A DNA stretch of 64,000 nt from Streptomyces pseudovenezuelae (GCF_029892565.1 NZ_JARXVH010000007.1:124001-188000), one strand, 5' to 3'. Counted from the first letter of the stretch, positions 33,408 to 41,663 are shown. Program-made: numbers and translations. Notes: generated from the letters alone by a model not told the origin.

Positions 33408-35011
33408 TGCTGTCGGCTCCCTTCGACGGCGCGGGGCCGCCCGAGACAGTGGCGGTGGCGGACGCGGTCGCATGGCTGCCGACGGCGAACGTGCTGCCCT
33501 CGACCCGGCCGATGTTCACGTCGCCGTTGCTGATGTTGACGATCTTCTGGACGAACTCGCCGGTCTCGTAACCGCATTCGGCGAGCGCGGACCGTACGCC
33601 GTTCGCGACCCGGTCCTGCACGCTGCGCAGATAGCGGGCGACGTCCATCTCCTGGAAGAGCGAACCGTTCGGCTCCGCGCCCAGTTCGCGTACGGACAGC
33701 GCGGGACCGTCGGGCAGCGCGCCCGCGTAACCGCCGGTCAGCAGGCGCCACAAGTAGAGCAGCCCCCGGCCGAGTTGGGCGAGCGCGCGCCCCGCCGAGG
33801 CCGGCACCAGGGTGATCGCCTCGGCCGCCTTGCCGAGCGCGTTGTTGTTGCGGAACCGGTGCGCCGTACGGTCGGCGTCCTTGAACTCCGCCCGCACCGG
33901 CGTCAGTACATGCGGAGCGATCTCCAGCATCAGCATCCGGCCCTGCGTGTGGATGCGCACGAAGACCGTGACGACCAGCTCCTCCTCCCAGCCGCCGACG
34001 CGGATGCGCAGGAAGTGCCGCCGTTTCTCGGCGCCCTCCTCGACCGCCCGCGCCCGGTGCTCCTCGAAGGCCTGCGGGGTGTACGGCGCCTGCTCCCGGC
34101 TGGTCAGCCCCTCGGCCGGCAGGAACACGCACTCGTCGATCTCCAGCCAGCGCAGCCGGTCGCGGACGCCGGGGCCCGCGTACTCGGCGGGGACCCGGAG
34201 CTGTTCGAGCAGCGGACGGATCCGCTCCAGGACCGTGCGGTTGCTCAGCGGCCGGCGCTTCTGGGTCTCGTCCGGCCGCAGTTCCACCGCGAGCACCCAG
34301 GTGTCGTACGCCGAACCGGCCCCGCAGAACGGACGGGCCTAGTGGTACATGACCAGCGGCGCGTGCTGTTCCAGCCGGATGCGCTGCTTGAGCTCTTGGA
34401 AACGGTGGCCCTCGGCCTGTTCGGCGGGGTCGGAGGCGGCGTCCGGGAACCGCTGCGGGGAGAGTTCGGCGGCCAACACCCGGCTGAACTGGGTGCGTTG
34501 GGCGTGCAGGCACAGCGCGATGAGCGCGAACACCCCGAGCGTGACCCAGGCGTGCCACGGCTCGGTGAGGCCGCTGATGCCGTCGGCGCTCGGGACGAGG
34601 ACGTCACTGAGGCTCGCCGGGTCCGAGGAGCCGGACGCATACGGGTCGTCCGGGCCGCTGCCGAACGCGGCGACGACCGTGAACACCAGGAACACCGCGA
34701 AGAACACCCGCCCCCACCACCGGATCAGGAACGCCGGGAGCAGAGGAGCCCGCCGCTGAGCGACGCCCCCACCACCCACAGGCCGATGACGGCGCCGGCC
34801 CACAGCAGTTCGTAGCGGCGGGCGCGCAGGGCGTGGGCGAGGACACGGCGGCGTCGAAGCCGAGTGAAGGGGCCACCATCCGCTGTTCGTTGAGGTGGAG
34901 TTCCTCGATGACGCGGTCGCGGTAACCGGGGTCCACATAGGTACCGGCACACAGCAGCCGGGTCGCCTCACTCGCGTGCGGAGGTAAGAAAGGCAAGGAA
35001 GCGGTAGTCAC
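33397..35011 (-). pseudogene. Decayed membrane-protein gene with two frameshifts and an internal TAG
   Basis: Read through, this is one gene of about 538 codons. It starts at GTG 35011 (GGGGGA 6 nt upstream) with a cytoplasmic head (TTASLPFLPPHASEATRLLCAGTYVDPGYRDRVIEELHLNEQRMVAPSLGFDAAV). It jumps frame near 34844, continues as VLAHALRARRYELLWAGAVIGLWVVGAS, jumps again near 34740-34748 into AFLIRWWGRVFFAVFLVFTVV, and meets TAG at 34339-34341. The frame then stays open to 33397. One missing base at each jump would restore reading. The C-terminal part (start GTG 34296) could still be made alone; it ends with a motif GDVNIGRVEGSTFAVGSHA shared with the next gene. Sequencing error is the alternative explanation. 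Confidence 0.75.
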
Positions 35012-35129
35012 GCTGTTCCCCCGATGCGTGGAAAGACCGTTGTCATACGTTCAGTTGACAAACCGTCAGCATAGAGCGACGGAAGTGACGGGCGTAAGGC
35101 GAATGGCAGGCCTGGACGGATCCGGAACC

Positions 35130-35145
35130 TTTGACTAAAGTCAAA
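35130..35145. promoter_or_regulatory. MarR-type operator TTTGACTAAAGTCAAA
   Basis: A perfect 7+7 inverted repeat (TTTGACT / AGTCAAA) with a 2-nt centre, ending 5 nt before the ATG of the MarR-GNAT gene. This size and AT-rich sequence are typical of MarR operators. It occupies the place where a Shine-Dalgarno would be, so the transcript is probably very short-leadered or leaderless, and binding would block its own promoter. Confidence 0.65.
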
Positions 35146-35150
35146 GAAAT

Positions 35151-36080
35151 ATGGAGCAAGAACACTCGGAACCGGTCCCGGCGGAGCAGGTCGCGGCCCT
35201 CCGCCGGTTCAACCGCTACTTCACCCGCCGGATCGGCGCGCTCGACGACCACTACCTCGGCCAGGACCGCCCGCTCGGCGAGGCCCGGCTGCTGTTCGAG
35301 ATCGAGTCCGGGGACGCCGAGTCCGGCGACGGGGTCTCGCTGCGCGAGCTGCGGAGCCGCCTCGGCCTGGACGCCGGATATCTGAGCCGGATGGCGAAGA
35401 CCCTGGAGGCGCAGGGCGTGGTCCGGGTCAGCGTGGACCCGGACGACAACCGGCTGCGCAGGGTCGCGCTCACCGCGGCCGGCCGCGTCGAGATCAAGGA
35501 GCAGAACCGCCGGGCCAACGCGCTCGCGGCCGGCCTTCTCGACACCCTCAGCGAGCCCCAGCGCACCGAACTCACCCGTGCGATGGCCACCGCCCAGCGC
35601 CTCCTCCGCCTGGCCGCCATCACGGTCGCCCTGGTCGACGGCGCCGCCCAGGACGCCCGCGCCTGCCTCGACGCCTACGCCGCCGACATCGGCGCCCGCT
35701 TCCCGGAGGGCTTCGACAAGTCCGATCTCGTACGGCCGCGGGAGGTCACCGGCGACGCGGGCGCCTTCTTCGTCGCGTACGAGGAGGGGCGGCCGATGGC
35801 GTGCGGGGCGCTACGGACGCTGGAGCCCGGCGTGGGCGAGATCCGGCACGTCTGGGTCCATCCCGACGCCCGCCGCCTCGGCCTGGCCCGCCGGATCCTG
35901 GCGGAGTTGGAGCGCGCGGCCGTGGCGCACGGCTTCGACGTCGTACGACTGGACACGCACGCCGTGCTCACGGAGGCGCAGGCGATGTACCGGGCGTGCG
36001 GCTACACGGAGATCCCGGCCTACGTCGATCACGTCTACGCGGACCACTGGTTCGAGAAGCGGCTGGCCGGCGCCCGCTGA
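35151..36080 (+). CDS. MarR-GNAT fusion: regulator with acetyltransferase domain
   Basis: A 309-residue two-domain protein. The MarR winged helix (residues about 15-145) has SLRELRSRLGLDAGYLSRMAKTLEAQGVVRVSVDPDDNRLRRVALTAAG as recognition helix and wing. The GNAT domain (about 160-305) has the acetyl-CoA motif RHVWVHPDARRLGLARRILAELERAA and the closing YRACGYTEIPAY. Fusions of this kind are common in actinobacteria and usually repress their own gene and a neighbour. The operator is the perfect palindrome just upstream. Its stop is directly followed, in the same frame, by a truncated MFS transporter that may once have been its target. Confidence 0.88.
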   Translation: MEQEHSEPVPAEQVAALRRFNRYFTRRIGALDDHYLGQDRPLGEARLLFEIESGDAESGDGVSLRELRSRLGLDAGYLSRMAKTLEAQGVVRVSVDPDDNRLRRVALTAAGRVEIKEQNRRANALAAGLLDTLSEPQRTELTRAMATAQRLLRLAAITVALVDGAAQDARACLDAYAADIGARFPEGFDKSDLVRPREVTGDAGAFFVAYEEGRPMACGALRTLEPGVGEIRHVWVHPDARRLGLARRILAELERAAVAHGFDVVRLDTHAVLTEAQAMYRACGYTEIPAYVDHVYADHWFEKRLAGAR

Positions 36081-36710
36081 CCCGCCTCCCCCACCCTCCG
36101 CGCGGCCACCCTCGGCACGGCCACCGGCTTCTTCGGCCTGTTCTCCCTCTTCTACGTCAACTCCCAGTACCTGCAAGGCATCAAGGGCTACGGCGCCGCC
36201 GTCACCGGCGTCGCGATCGTGCCGCTGACGATCGGCATGGCCCTCGTCCCGAAACTCGCCGTCCGCTGGTCGCACCGCCCACGTCCGGTCATCGGCACCG
36301 GCCTCGCCCTCATCGGCCTGGGCCTGCTCGGCGCGTCCACCGCCGACGCGGGCACCCCGTACTGGACGTACGCCTGCTGGCCGCTCGTGATCTCGGCGGG
36401 CACCGGCCTTTCCATGCCCGCGCTCACGGTCGGTGTCGTCACCTCGCTCCCGCCGCACCGGACGGGGCTCGGCTCCGGTCTCGGCACCTCTGCCCGCGAA
36501 CTCGGCGCGGCCCTCGGCGTCGCGGTCACCGGCACGATCCTGGCCGCCCACCCCGACCTCGCCGACGGCATGGCCCCGGCGCTGCGCACGGTGGCCCTGA
36601 TCGTCCTCGCGGCCACAGCACTCGTGATCGTCGGACACCGCGACCGGCCCACCACACGCACTATCGCGTCCGGCGAGGAACGCGTACTATCGCGTCCATC
36701 TCGCCCCTGA
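36081..36710 (+). pseudogene. MFS transporter remnant (C-terminal part, no start)
   Basis: The 210 codons after the MarR-GNAT stop, in the same frame, encode the C-terminal part of an EmrB/QacA-type (14-helix) drug exporter. Recognisable segments are TGFFGLFSLFYVNSQYLQGIKGYGAAVTG and HRTGLGSGLGTSARELGAALGVAVTGTILA. The N-terminal half, with the motif A loop and first helices, is missing, and the first codons follow the TGA without a start codon or ribosome site. GTG 36219 could begin only a five-helix fragment. It looks like the 3' end left by a deletion. I do not expect a working transporter. Confidence 0.75.
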
Positions 36711-36752
36711 TCATCAACTCCCCCCACGCGCCACCCAGTTGAGGAGCCACCC

Positions 36753-37442
36753 GTGCCCGTCGCCCTCCTGAACCCCGTCCTCGACCTGGTGACACTCCGA
36801 GGCACCGTTACCGCGGCCGAACCGATCACCGCCCGTATGCGCCGACTGCGCATCGAGAGCGACACACTCGCCGGCCTCGACGTCCACCCCGGCCAACAGG
36901 TACGCGTCCTGGTCACCGGCCTGACCCTGCGGACGTACTCCATATGGCGCTACGACCCGTCCGGCGGCGTCGAGTTGTGCGTGCTGGACCACTCCGAGGG
37001 CGGACCCGGAGCCCGCTGGGGGAAGAGCGTCGGCGTCGGCGAGCAGGTGCGCCTGCGGAAGCCCGAGGGCTCGTTCACCCTCCGGCCCGACGCCGCCCAC
37101 CACGTCTTCGTCGGCGAGGAGACGGCGTCCGTCGCCTTCGGCGCGATGCTGGCCGCGCTGCCCGAGGACGCCCGCATCTCCGGCTGCGTGGAGACGGACA
37201 CCCCCGCGGACCGACTCACGCTTCCCCACACGGACCGCCTCAACTGGCTGACCAGGGGCGGCACTTCCCTCCCCGACGCGGTAAAGCACCTCGCCCCCGA
37301 GCCGGGCGGGATCGCCTACGTCGCCGGTGAGGCGCGGACCGTGCAGCAGGTGCGCCAGGTCCTCGTCCGCGAGGCCGGCTGGGACCGGCGCTCGGTACTC
37401 ACCAAGCCGTTCTGGGCCCCCGGCAAGCGCGGCCTGGAGTAG
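36753..37442 (+). CDS. Siderophore-interacting protein (SIP/FAD reductase family)
   Basis: A 229-residue protein of the siderophore-interacting family (ferredoxin-reductase fold). The FAD-binding beta-barrel has the motif RTYSIW (residues about 60-65), the phosphate-binding region is around GPGARWGKSVGVGEQVRLRKPEGSF, and the SIP C-terminal domain contains HVFVGEETASVAFGAML and YVAGEARTVQQVRQVLVREAGW. Such proteins reduce ferric siderophore to release iron. The GTG at 36753 has GAGGAG 6 nt upstream. No siderophore genes are nearby, and it starts 42 nt after the MFS remnant. Confidence 0.88.
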   Translation: MPVALLNPVLDLVTLRGTVTAAEPITARMRRLRIESDTLAGLDVHPGQQVRVLVTGLTLRTYSIWRYDPSGGVELCVLDHSEGGPGARWGKSVGVGEQVRLRKPEGSFTLRPDAAHHVFVGEETASVAFGAMLAALPEDARISGCVETDTPADRLTLPHTDRLNWLTRGGTSLPDAVKHLAPEPGGIAYVAGEARTVQQVRQVLVREAGWDRRSVLTKPFWAPGKRGLE

Positions 37443-37454
37443 CCGCAGGCCGAC

Positions 37455-38462
37455 TCACGTGCACTCGGCGCCCGCCGGACAGAAGGACCGCACCGCCATG
37501 GCGAGCGGCTCCCGCACCGACTCCTGCGCCAGGTCCGCCGGTCCACCCGCACGAATCGCGTACAGCGAACCGTCGGCCGCCCGGAACCGATGGTCGACGA
37601 TCTGCCGCGCCCCCGTGTCCGGATCGTCGTAGCGGTACGTCAACTCGGCCCAGGTGTCCCCGCGGTCCCGCTCGATCACCTGATATCCGGGCTGCTTCGC
37701 GAACCCGTACCCGGGGTCGGTCTCGGCCAGTTCGAGGGACTCGGCGGGAGTCGCCTCGGAGATCCGGAAGATCTGCAACTGACGGCCGTCGCCGGGAGCG
37801 TCGTAGAACACCACCGGCGCGAGTTGCCCGGTCTTCTGCCGACGGCTCCAGCCCGCGGGGACGTCGACGGTGTAGCCGGTCGGGTCCTGGGCGCGGCGGT
37901 AACCGGTGGACGGGGACGGCGAGTTGGGCGCCACGGAGTTCAGGGGCGAGGCGGAGGAGGGCGAGGTGGAGACAGGCGGGGTGGAGGCGGGCGCCTCCGT
38001 GCTCGCGCCGGCTCCGGTACCAGCACTGACGCTGGTCGCGGGGGCCGCCGTGTCACCGGTCGAACCGTCCCGGTTGACGTACCAGAACGCGGCTCCCGCG
38101 CCCGCGCCGAGAACCACCGTCGCGGTGAATGCGACGAGCAGCCGACGGGCACCGCCGGACCGGGCGGGCGGTGGAGCCGGCGGCTGGTACGGGGACGTGG
38201 CCGGGTAGGGAGACGGGGGCGGTGGCGGCCACCCCGGCACGGGTGCCGGACCGGCCGCGTTGCCCTGCCCCTGCCCCTGCCCCTGCCCCTGCCCCTGCCC
38301 CTGCCCAACGGAGTGACCCGGTGGCGTGACGTTCGTGCGGGTCTCGGCCGACGCCCACTCCGGCGGCGGCGTGGGCCGCCCTCCCGACCAGGCCGCCTGC
38401 CCGCTCTCCTCGCTCGGCTCACGCTCACCGGAACCCGAGCTGTAGCCGTTCCATCCGCTCAT
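37455..38462 (-). CDS. Gly/Gln/Pro-rich single-pass membrane protein, paralogue 2
   Basis: A 335-residue protein with the same plan as 31865-33037. It has a disordered cytoplasmic head with a (GQ)7 run, a Pro-rich stretch (PPPPPSPYPATSPYQPPAPPP), one membrane segment (RRLLVAFTATVVLGAGAGAAFWYV), a Ser/Thr/Pro linker and an extracytoplasmic domain. Aligned elements with the paralogue are GYTVDVPAGWSR vs GFQIAIPEGWTR, RQLQIFRISEATPAESLEL vs RRLQVYQVSEQSPAASFEL, and RAADGSLYAIRA vs VAADGNIYALAS. Both end FCP..(S/A)xC. The hydrophilic-domain homology suggests common descent. Its end converges on the siderophore-interacting gene, 12 nt apart. Confidence 0.8.
   Translation of the reverse strand: MSGWNGYSSGSGEREPSEESGQAAWSGGRPTPPPEWASAETRTNVTPPGHSVGQGQGQGQGQGQGQGNAAGPAPVPGWPPPPPSPYPATSPYQPPAPPPARSGGARRLLVAFTATVVLGAGAGAAFWYVNRDGSTGDTAAPATSVSAGTGAGASTEAPASTPPVSTSPSSASPLNSVAPNSPSPSTGYRRAQDPTGYTVDVPAGWSRRQKTGQLAPVVFYDAPGDGRQLQIFRISEATPAESLELAETDPGYGFAKQPGYQVIERDRGDTWAELTYRYDDPDTGARQIVDHRFRAADGSLYAIRAGGPADLAQESVREPLAMAVRSFCPAGAECT
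38262..38306 (-). repeat. Hexanucleotide microsatellite (CCCCTG)n
   Basis: About seven copies of CCCCTG, encoding Gly-Gln pairs in the disordered head of the membrane protein. Such a tract is prone to slippage in steps of two residues, so length may vary among strains without frameshift. Confidence 0.85.
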
Positions 38463-38524
38463 CGCGAACCCCCCGATATCACCCTGGCGGGCATCTGTCC
38501 TGACCGTAGCGGCGAAAACGGACG

Positions 38525-38560
38525 CGGGCCCCGTTCCGGATGGAACCGGAACAGGGCCCG
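38525..38560 (-). terminator. Strong hairpin downstream of mdh
   Basis: Arms of 15 nt (CGGGCCCCGTTCCGG at 38525-38539 and CCGGAACAGGGCCCG at 38546-38560) pair with one mismatch around the loop ATGGAA. It lies 61-96 nt past the mdh stop and before the next minus-strand gene. No U-run follows, as is common for streptomycete terminators. Confidence 0.7.
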
Positions 38561-38620
38561 TGCAGGCTCGTGACAGAAGCCGTGGGGAGTACGGGGCTGC
38601 GAAGCCCTACTGAGGGTGGC

Positions 38621-39610
38621 TCAGATGAGACCGAGCGCGCGGACCGCCTCGCGCTCCTCCGCCAGCTCCTGCACCGACGCGTCGATGCGCGCGCGGGAGA
38701 ACTCGTTGACGTCCAGGCCCTGGACGATCTCGTAGACGCCGTCCTTCGTGGTGACCGGGAAGGAGGAGATGAGGCCCTCGGGGACGCCGTAGGAGCCGTC
38801 GGACGGGATGCCCATGGAGGTCCAGTCGCCGTCCGCCGTGCCGTTGACCCAGGTGTGGACGTGGTCGATGGCGGCGTTGGCCGCGGAGGCCGCGGAGGAC
38901 GCGCCGCGGGCCTCGATGATCGCGGCGCCGCGCTTGGCGACGGTCGGGATGAAGTCCTCGGCCAGCCACTTCTCGTCGTTCACGGTCTCGGCGGCGTTCT
39001 TGCCGGCGACCGTGGCGTGGAAGATGTCGGGGTACTGGGTGGCGGAGTGGTTGCCCCAGATGGTCAGGCGCTTGATGTCGGCGACCGTGGTGCCCGTCTT
39101 CTTCGCGAGCTGGGTCAGCGCGCGGTTGTGGTCCAGGCGGGTCATCGCGGTGAAGCGCTCGGCCGGTACGTCCGGGGCGGCGGCCTGCGCGATCAGCGCG
39201 TTCGTGTTGGCCGGGTTGCCGACGACGAGGACCTTGATGTCGTCCGCGGCGTTGTCGTTGATGGCCTTGCCCTGCGGCTTGAAGATGCCGCCGTTGGCGG
39301 AGAGCAGGTCGCCGCGCTCCATGCCCTTGGTGCGGGGGCGGGCGCCCACGAGGAGGGCGACGTTCGCGCCGGCGAAGGCGACGTTCGGGTCGTCCGTGAT
39401 GTCGATGCCCTGAAGGAGCGGGAAGGCGGAGTCGTCGAGCTCCATCGCCGTACCCTCGGCGGCCTTGAGCGCCGGGGTGATCTCCAGGAGTCGCAGCTTG
39501 ACCGGCACGTCCGCGCCGAGCAGCTGGCCGGAGGCGATGCGGAAGAGCAGGGCGTAACCGATCTGGCCGGCCGCGCCGGTGACGGTGACGTTCACGGGAG
39601 TGCGGGTCAT
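38621..39610 (-). CDS. mdh: Malate dehydrogenase
   Basis: A 329-residue NAD-dependent malate dehydrogenase of the cytosolic-type (MDH type 2) group, which interconverts malate and oxaloacetate in the citric acid cycle. The NAD motif is TVTGAAGQIGYALLFRIASG; substrate-binding arginines sit in VGARPRTKGMERGDLL and MTRLDHNRA; the catalytic His is in IWGNHSATQYPD. The ATG at 39610 gives the length known for streptomycete Mdh. A triple 23-bp repeat with dyads lies 127-189 bp upstream and a strong hairpin follows the gene. The sucCD genes of the same cycle lie about 17 kb away. Confidence 0.96.
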   Translation of the reverse strand: MTRTPVNVTVTGAAGQIGYALLFRIASGQLLGADVPVKLRLLEITPALKAAEGTAMELDDSAFPLLQGIDITDDPNVAFAGANVALLVGARPRTKGMERGDLLSANGGIFKPQGKAINDNAADDIKVLVVGNPANTNALIAQAAAPDVPAERFTAMTRLDHNRALTQLAKKTGTTVADIKRLTIWGNHSATQYPDIFHATVAGKNAAETVNDEKWLAEDFIPTVAKRGAAIIEARGASSAASAANAAIDHVHTWVNGTADGDWTSMGIPSDGSYGVPEGLISSFPVTTKDGVYEIVQGLDVNEFSRARIDASVQELAEEREAVRALGLI

Positions 39611-39736
39611 GGCGTTCTCCGTATACAGCTGGCGGTGGAGCGTCCGGGTGGGACGTACAGATGATCGATCTCTTGGTATCAAGAGAGATCCACCGGTCAG
39701 GCTATCGCGCATCCGGGATCGCGTACGTCCGGGTCC

Positions 39737-39799
39737 GATGTGGCCCGTCCCACAGGTCTCATGTGGCTCGTTCCACACGTCCCATGTGGCTCGCCCCAC
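39737..39799. repeat. Three 23-bp direct repeats, each holding a GTGG-N6-CCAC dyad
   Basis: The 396-bp gap upstream of mdh contains no gene. Within it, 17-bp units of the form (G/C)ATGTGGC(C/T)CG(T/C)(T/C)CCAC begin at 39737, 39760 and 39783, a constant 23-bp step. Each holds the inverted repeat GTGG-N6-CCAC. The even spacing (just over two helical turns) suggests a set of binding sites on one face of DNA, possibly regulating mdh, whose start is 127 bp away. Confidence 0.65.
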
Positions 39800-39922
39800 G
39801 GAGTGACTCACTCCGTCGAGTGAACCGTCGCAACATTTCGCGGGCGGTACGCATAGTCGCCCGCAACCCGGGCACGCGAACCGTACCCCCACGGGAGTCC
39901 GGCAAAGTCGGTACCCCCACAA

Positions 39923-39964
39923 GGCGGCCGCCACGGTCCCCCTCTCCCGGACCGGGCGGCCGCC
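39923..39964 (-). terminator. Large hairpin downstream of the HTH membrane protein
   Basis: Arms GGCGGCC-GCC-CGGTCC and GGACCG-TGGC-GGCCGCC pair with one bulge around a short purine-rich loop. It begins 43 nt after the stop of the HTH membrane protein on the minus strand. On the plus strand it is followed by a pyrimidine run with TTTTT, so it may act in both directions. It also insulates the mdh promoter region. Confidence 0.65.
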
Positions 39965-40006
39965 CCCCTTTTTCTGCCTTTTCCGCTGTGCCGCTGTCGT
40001 GCCGCG

Positions 40007-41299
40007 CTACTGGGCGCACCCCTTCTGCCCGGACGCGAGCGTCGCGCACGCCGTCGCCTCGCCCGCGTCCTTCACCGCGACCATCGGCGTGTACGCGATG
40101 GTGTCGCCGGCCGTCGTGATGCTGTCGTTCTCCTTCGCGGTACCCGCCGCCACCTGGACCTGGTCGCCCTGGGCGGCCTGGGTGATACGACCCCACGCGG
40201 CGCCGCAGGTCTCGCTGTACCGGACCTCGACGGTGGTCGTGCCGACGGTGGCGGTCTTGGCGGTCGTCACCGCGTTGGCGTCCGTCGTGCAGCCCATCGC
40301 CTCGGCGTCCTTGCCGGTGCAGGAGGCGCCCGCGCACTTGACCCCGGGCGGCAGGTCGGTCTGGGCGCTGACCGAGGGCGACGCCGAGGCCTTGGCGTCG
40401 TCGTCCTTGTCGTCCTTGCCGTTGTCGGTCAGGAAGAACACGGCCGCTATGACGACCAGCACGCCGACGACCCCCGCGAGGAACATCGTCAGCCGCCGCC
40501 TGCCACCGCCGTCGCCGCGCGGGCCGGCGGAACCGCCGGACCCTGCGGAACCGCCCCTCGACGGCTCCCCGAACGGATTCGGCGTCCCCGGCGTCCAGCC
40601 GGGGCCGTCGGACGCCGGTGCCGAGGCCGGCGCCGGTGTCGAGGCCGGTGACGCGGTCCCGGACGCCCGAGCAGCGGTCTGCGGCGGCCGCTGGTACGCG
40701 GCGATCCCCCAGGAGTTGCCGCCGGAGGAAGACGCCCCCGAGGAACTCCCGGACGCGTCGGCCGGAGCCGCCGCCGGATCCCGTACGTCTCGTACGTCCC
40801 GTGAGTCCCGTACATCCCGCGAGTCATGGGTGTCGGGTGCCGTCGGCTGGGGCGGCACCGTCGGCGCCACGCCCGCCGGGCCGGCGACTCCGGGTATCGC
40901 CGTCGCGCTGCCGCTCTTGCGGGCGGTCTTGCTGCCCTTGGCGTTCGCCGGAGGCGCCCCGAACTCCCCGAGCGCGGCGCGCGCCTGGGAGATCCGGATG
41001 GCCTCCATGGTCATGTCGTGGCGCATCTCCGAACGGCTCCAGGCACGCTCGGCGAGCTCCCACATCGTGGTCAGATGGATCGGGTTGGTGTCGGTGACCT
41101 CCGCCAGGGCGACGATCGCGCCCTTGGGTGCCAGCAGCCGCCCGTTGAGATATCTCTCCCAGGACGTCTTGCTGTAGCCCGTGCGGTCGGCCACCGATGC
41201 GATGCTCAGGCCGCTGCGGTCCACCAGCCGACGCAGCTGGCTCGCGAACTCCCTTACCTGCGGATCGAGTTCATCCGGCAAGGCCCTCCAACGAGGCAT
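40007..41299 (-). CDS. HTH transmembrane protein with extracytoplasmic DUF2690-like domain
   Basis: A 430-residue protein. The N-terminal Xre-type helix-turn-helix (residues about 10-75: VREFASQLRRLVDRSGLSIASVADRTGYSKTSWERYLNG) is followed by a linker with a (Asp-X-Arg)n repeat and Pro/Ser/Gly-rich sequence, one membrane helix (RRRLTMFLAGVVGVLVVIAAVFFLTD), and an outer domain with four conserved cysteines. That domain starts PGVKCAGASCTGKDAEAMGC and includes VEVRYSETCGAAWGRIT, which I recall as DUF2690. The plan suggests a signal-transducing regulator. The ATG at 41299 has GGGGGGAAG upstream. The adjacent minus-strand gene carries a paralogous HTH. Confidence 0.85.
   Translation of the reverse strand: MPRWRALPDELDPQVREFASQLRRLVDRSGLSIASVADRTGYSKTSWERYLNGRLLAPKGAIVALAEVTDTNPIHLTTMWELAERAWSRSEMRHDMTMEAIRISQARAALGEFGAPPANAKGSKTARKSGSATAIPGVAGPAGVAPTVPPQPTAPDTHDSRDVRDSRDVRDVRDPAAAPADASGSSSGASSSGGNSWGIAAYQRPPQTAARASGTASPASTPAPASAPASDGPGWTPGTPNPFGEPSRGGSAGSGGSAGPRGDGGGRRRLTMFLAGVVGVLVVIAAVFFLTDNGKDDKDDDAKASASPSVSAQTDLPPGVKCAGASCTGKDAEAMGCTTDANAVTTAKTATVGTTTVEVRYSETCGAAWGRITQAAQGDQVQVAAGTAKENDSITTAGDTIAYTPMVAVKDAGEATACATLASGQKGCAQ
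40781..40825 (-). repeat. Five tandem 9-bp units encoding Asp-(Ser/Val)-Arg
   Basis: Units CCGTACGTC, TCGTACGTC, CCGTGAGTC, CCGTACATC and CCGCGAGTC follow each other without gaps. On the coding (minus) strand they give DSRDVRDSRDVRDVRD in the linker of the HTH membrane protein. Confidence 0.8.
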
Positions 41300-41663
41300 T
41301 GCTTCCCCCCTCTTCCCCCCGGTTCGTGCTGGTCTTCCTCGCGTTTTTCCCCCGCACGTGGCGCCCTCTTCCGAGTCCCCGTTCTGGCTACCCACAGGGA
41401 TGCGCCCACTAAGGATCTCAGTTCCCGGGGTGGGGGCGCACGGGAGCATCGAGCCGCGGACATGCACCGTTGCACGCCCGGCGGCTCATGGTCCAGTGTC
41501 CCACCGGCAGCCCCCCTCGCCTGCGCCGGCCGGACTCGCCCACGCTAACGCCCGCGTCGAACAACCCCGTGTCAAATCCGCAAACTTGTCAATACATCGA
41601 CACCCCAGCCACACATGGACAACCCCACCCGCCTCGGCCCTATTCAGCCCACCCAGGGGCAAC
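41300..41663. other. 364-bp gap between two paralogous HTH membrane-protein genes
   Basis: No convincing gene. The side next to the large HTH gene holds its purine-rich ribosome site. The middle is less GC-rich than the surroundings (around 41565-41610: AAATCCGCAAACTTG, then TCAATACATCG), so it probably contains the promoter of the large HTH gene. No clear operator is visible. Confidence 0.5.

Noticed and set aside
33397..34296. A stand-alone gene starting at GTG 34296
   Set aside because: The frame before the GTG continues as protein-like sequence up to a TAG and beyond, so it is better seen as the tail of one broken gene, although separate expression cannot be excluded.
38262..38306. A CRISPR-like or functional repeat array
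   Set aside because: It is a simple hexanucleotide microsatellite inside a coding region encoding Gly-Gln.
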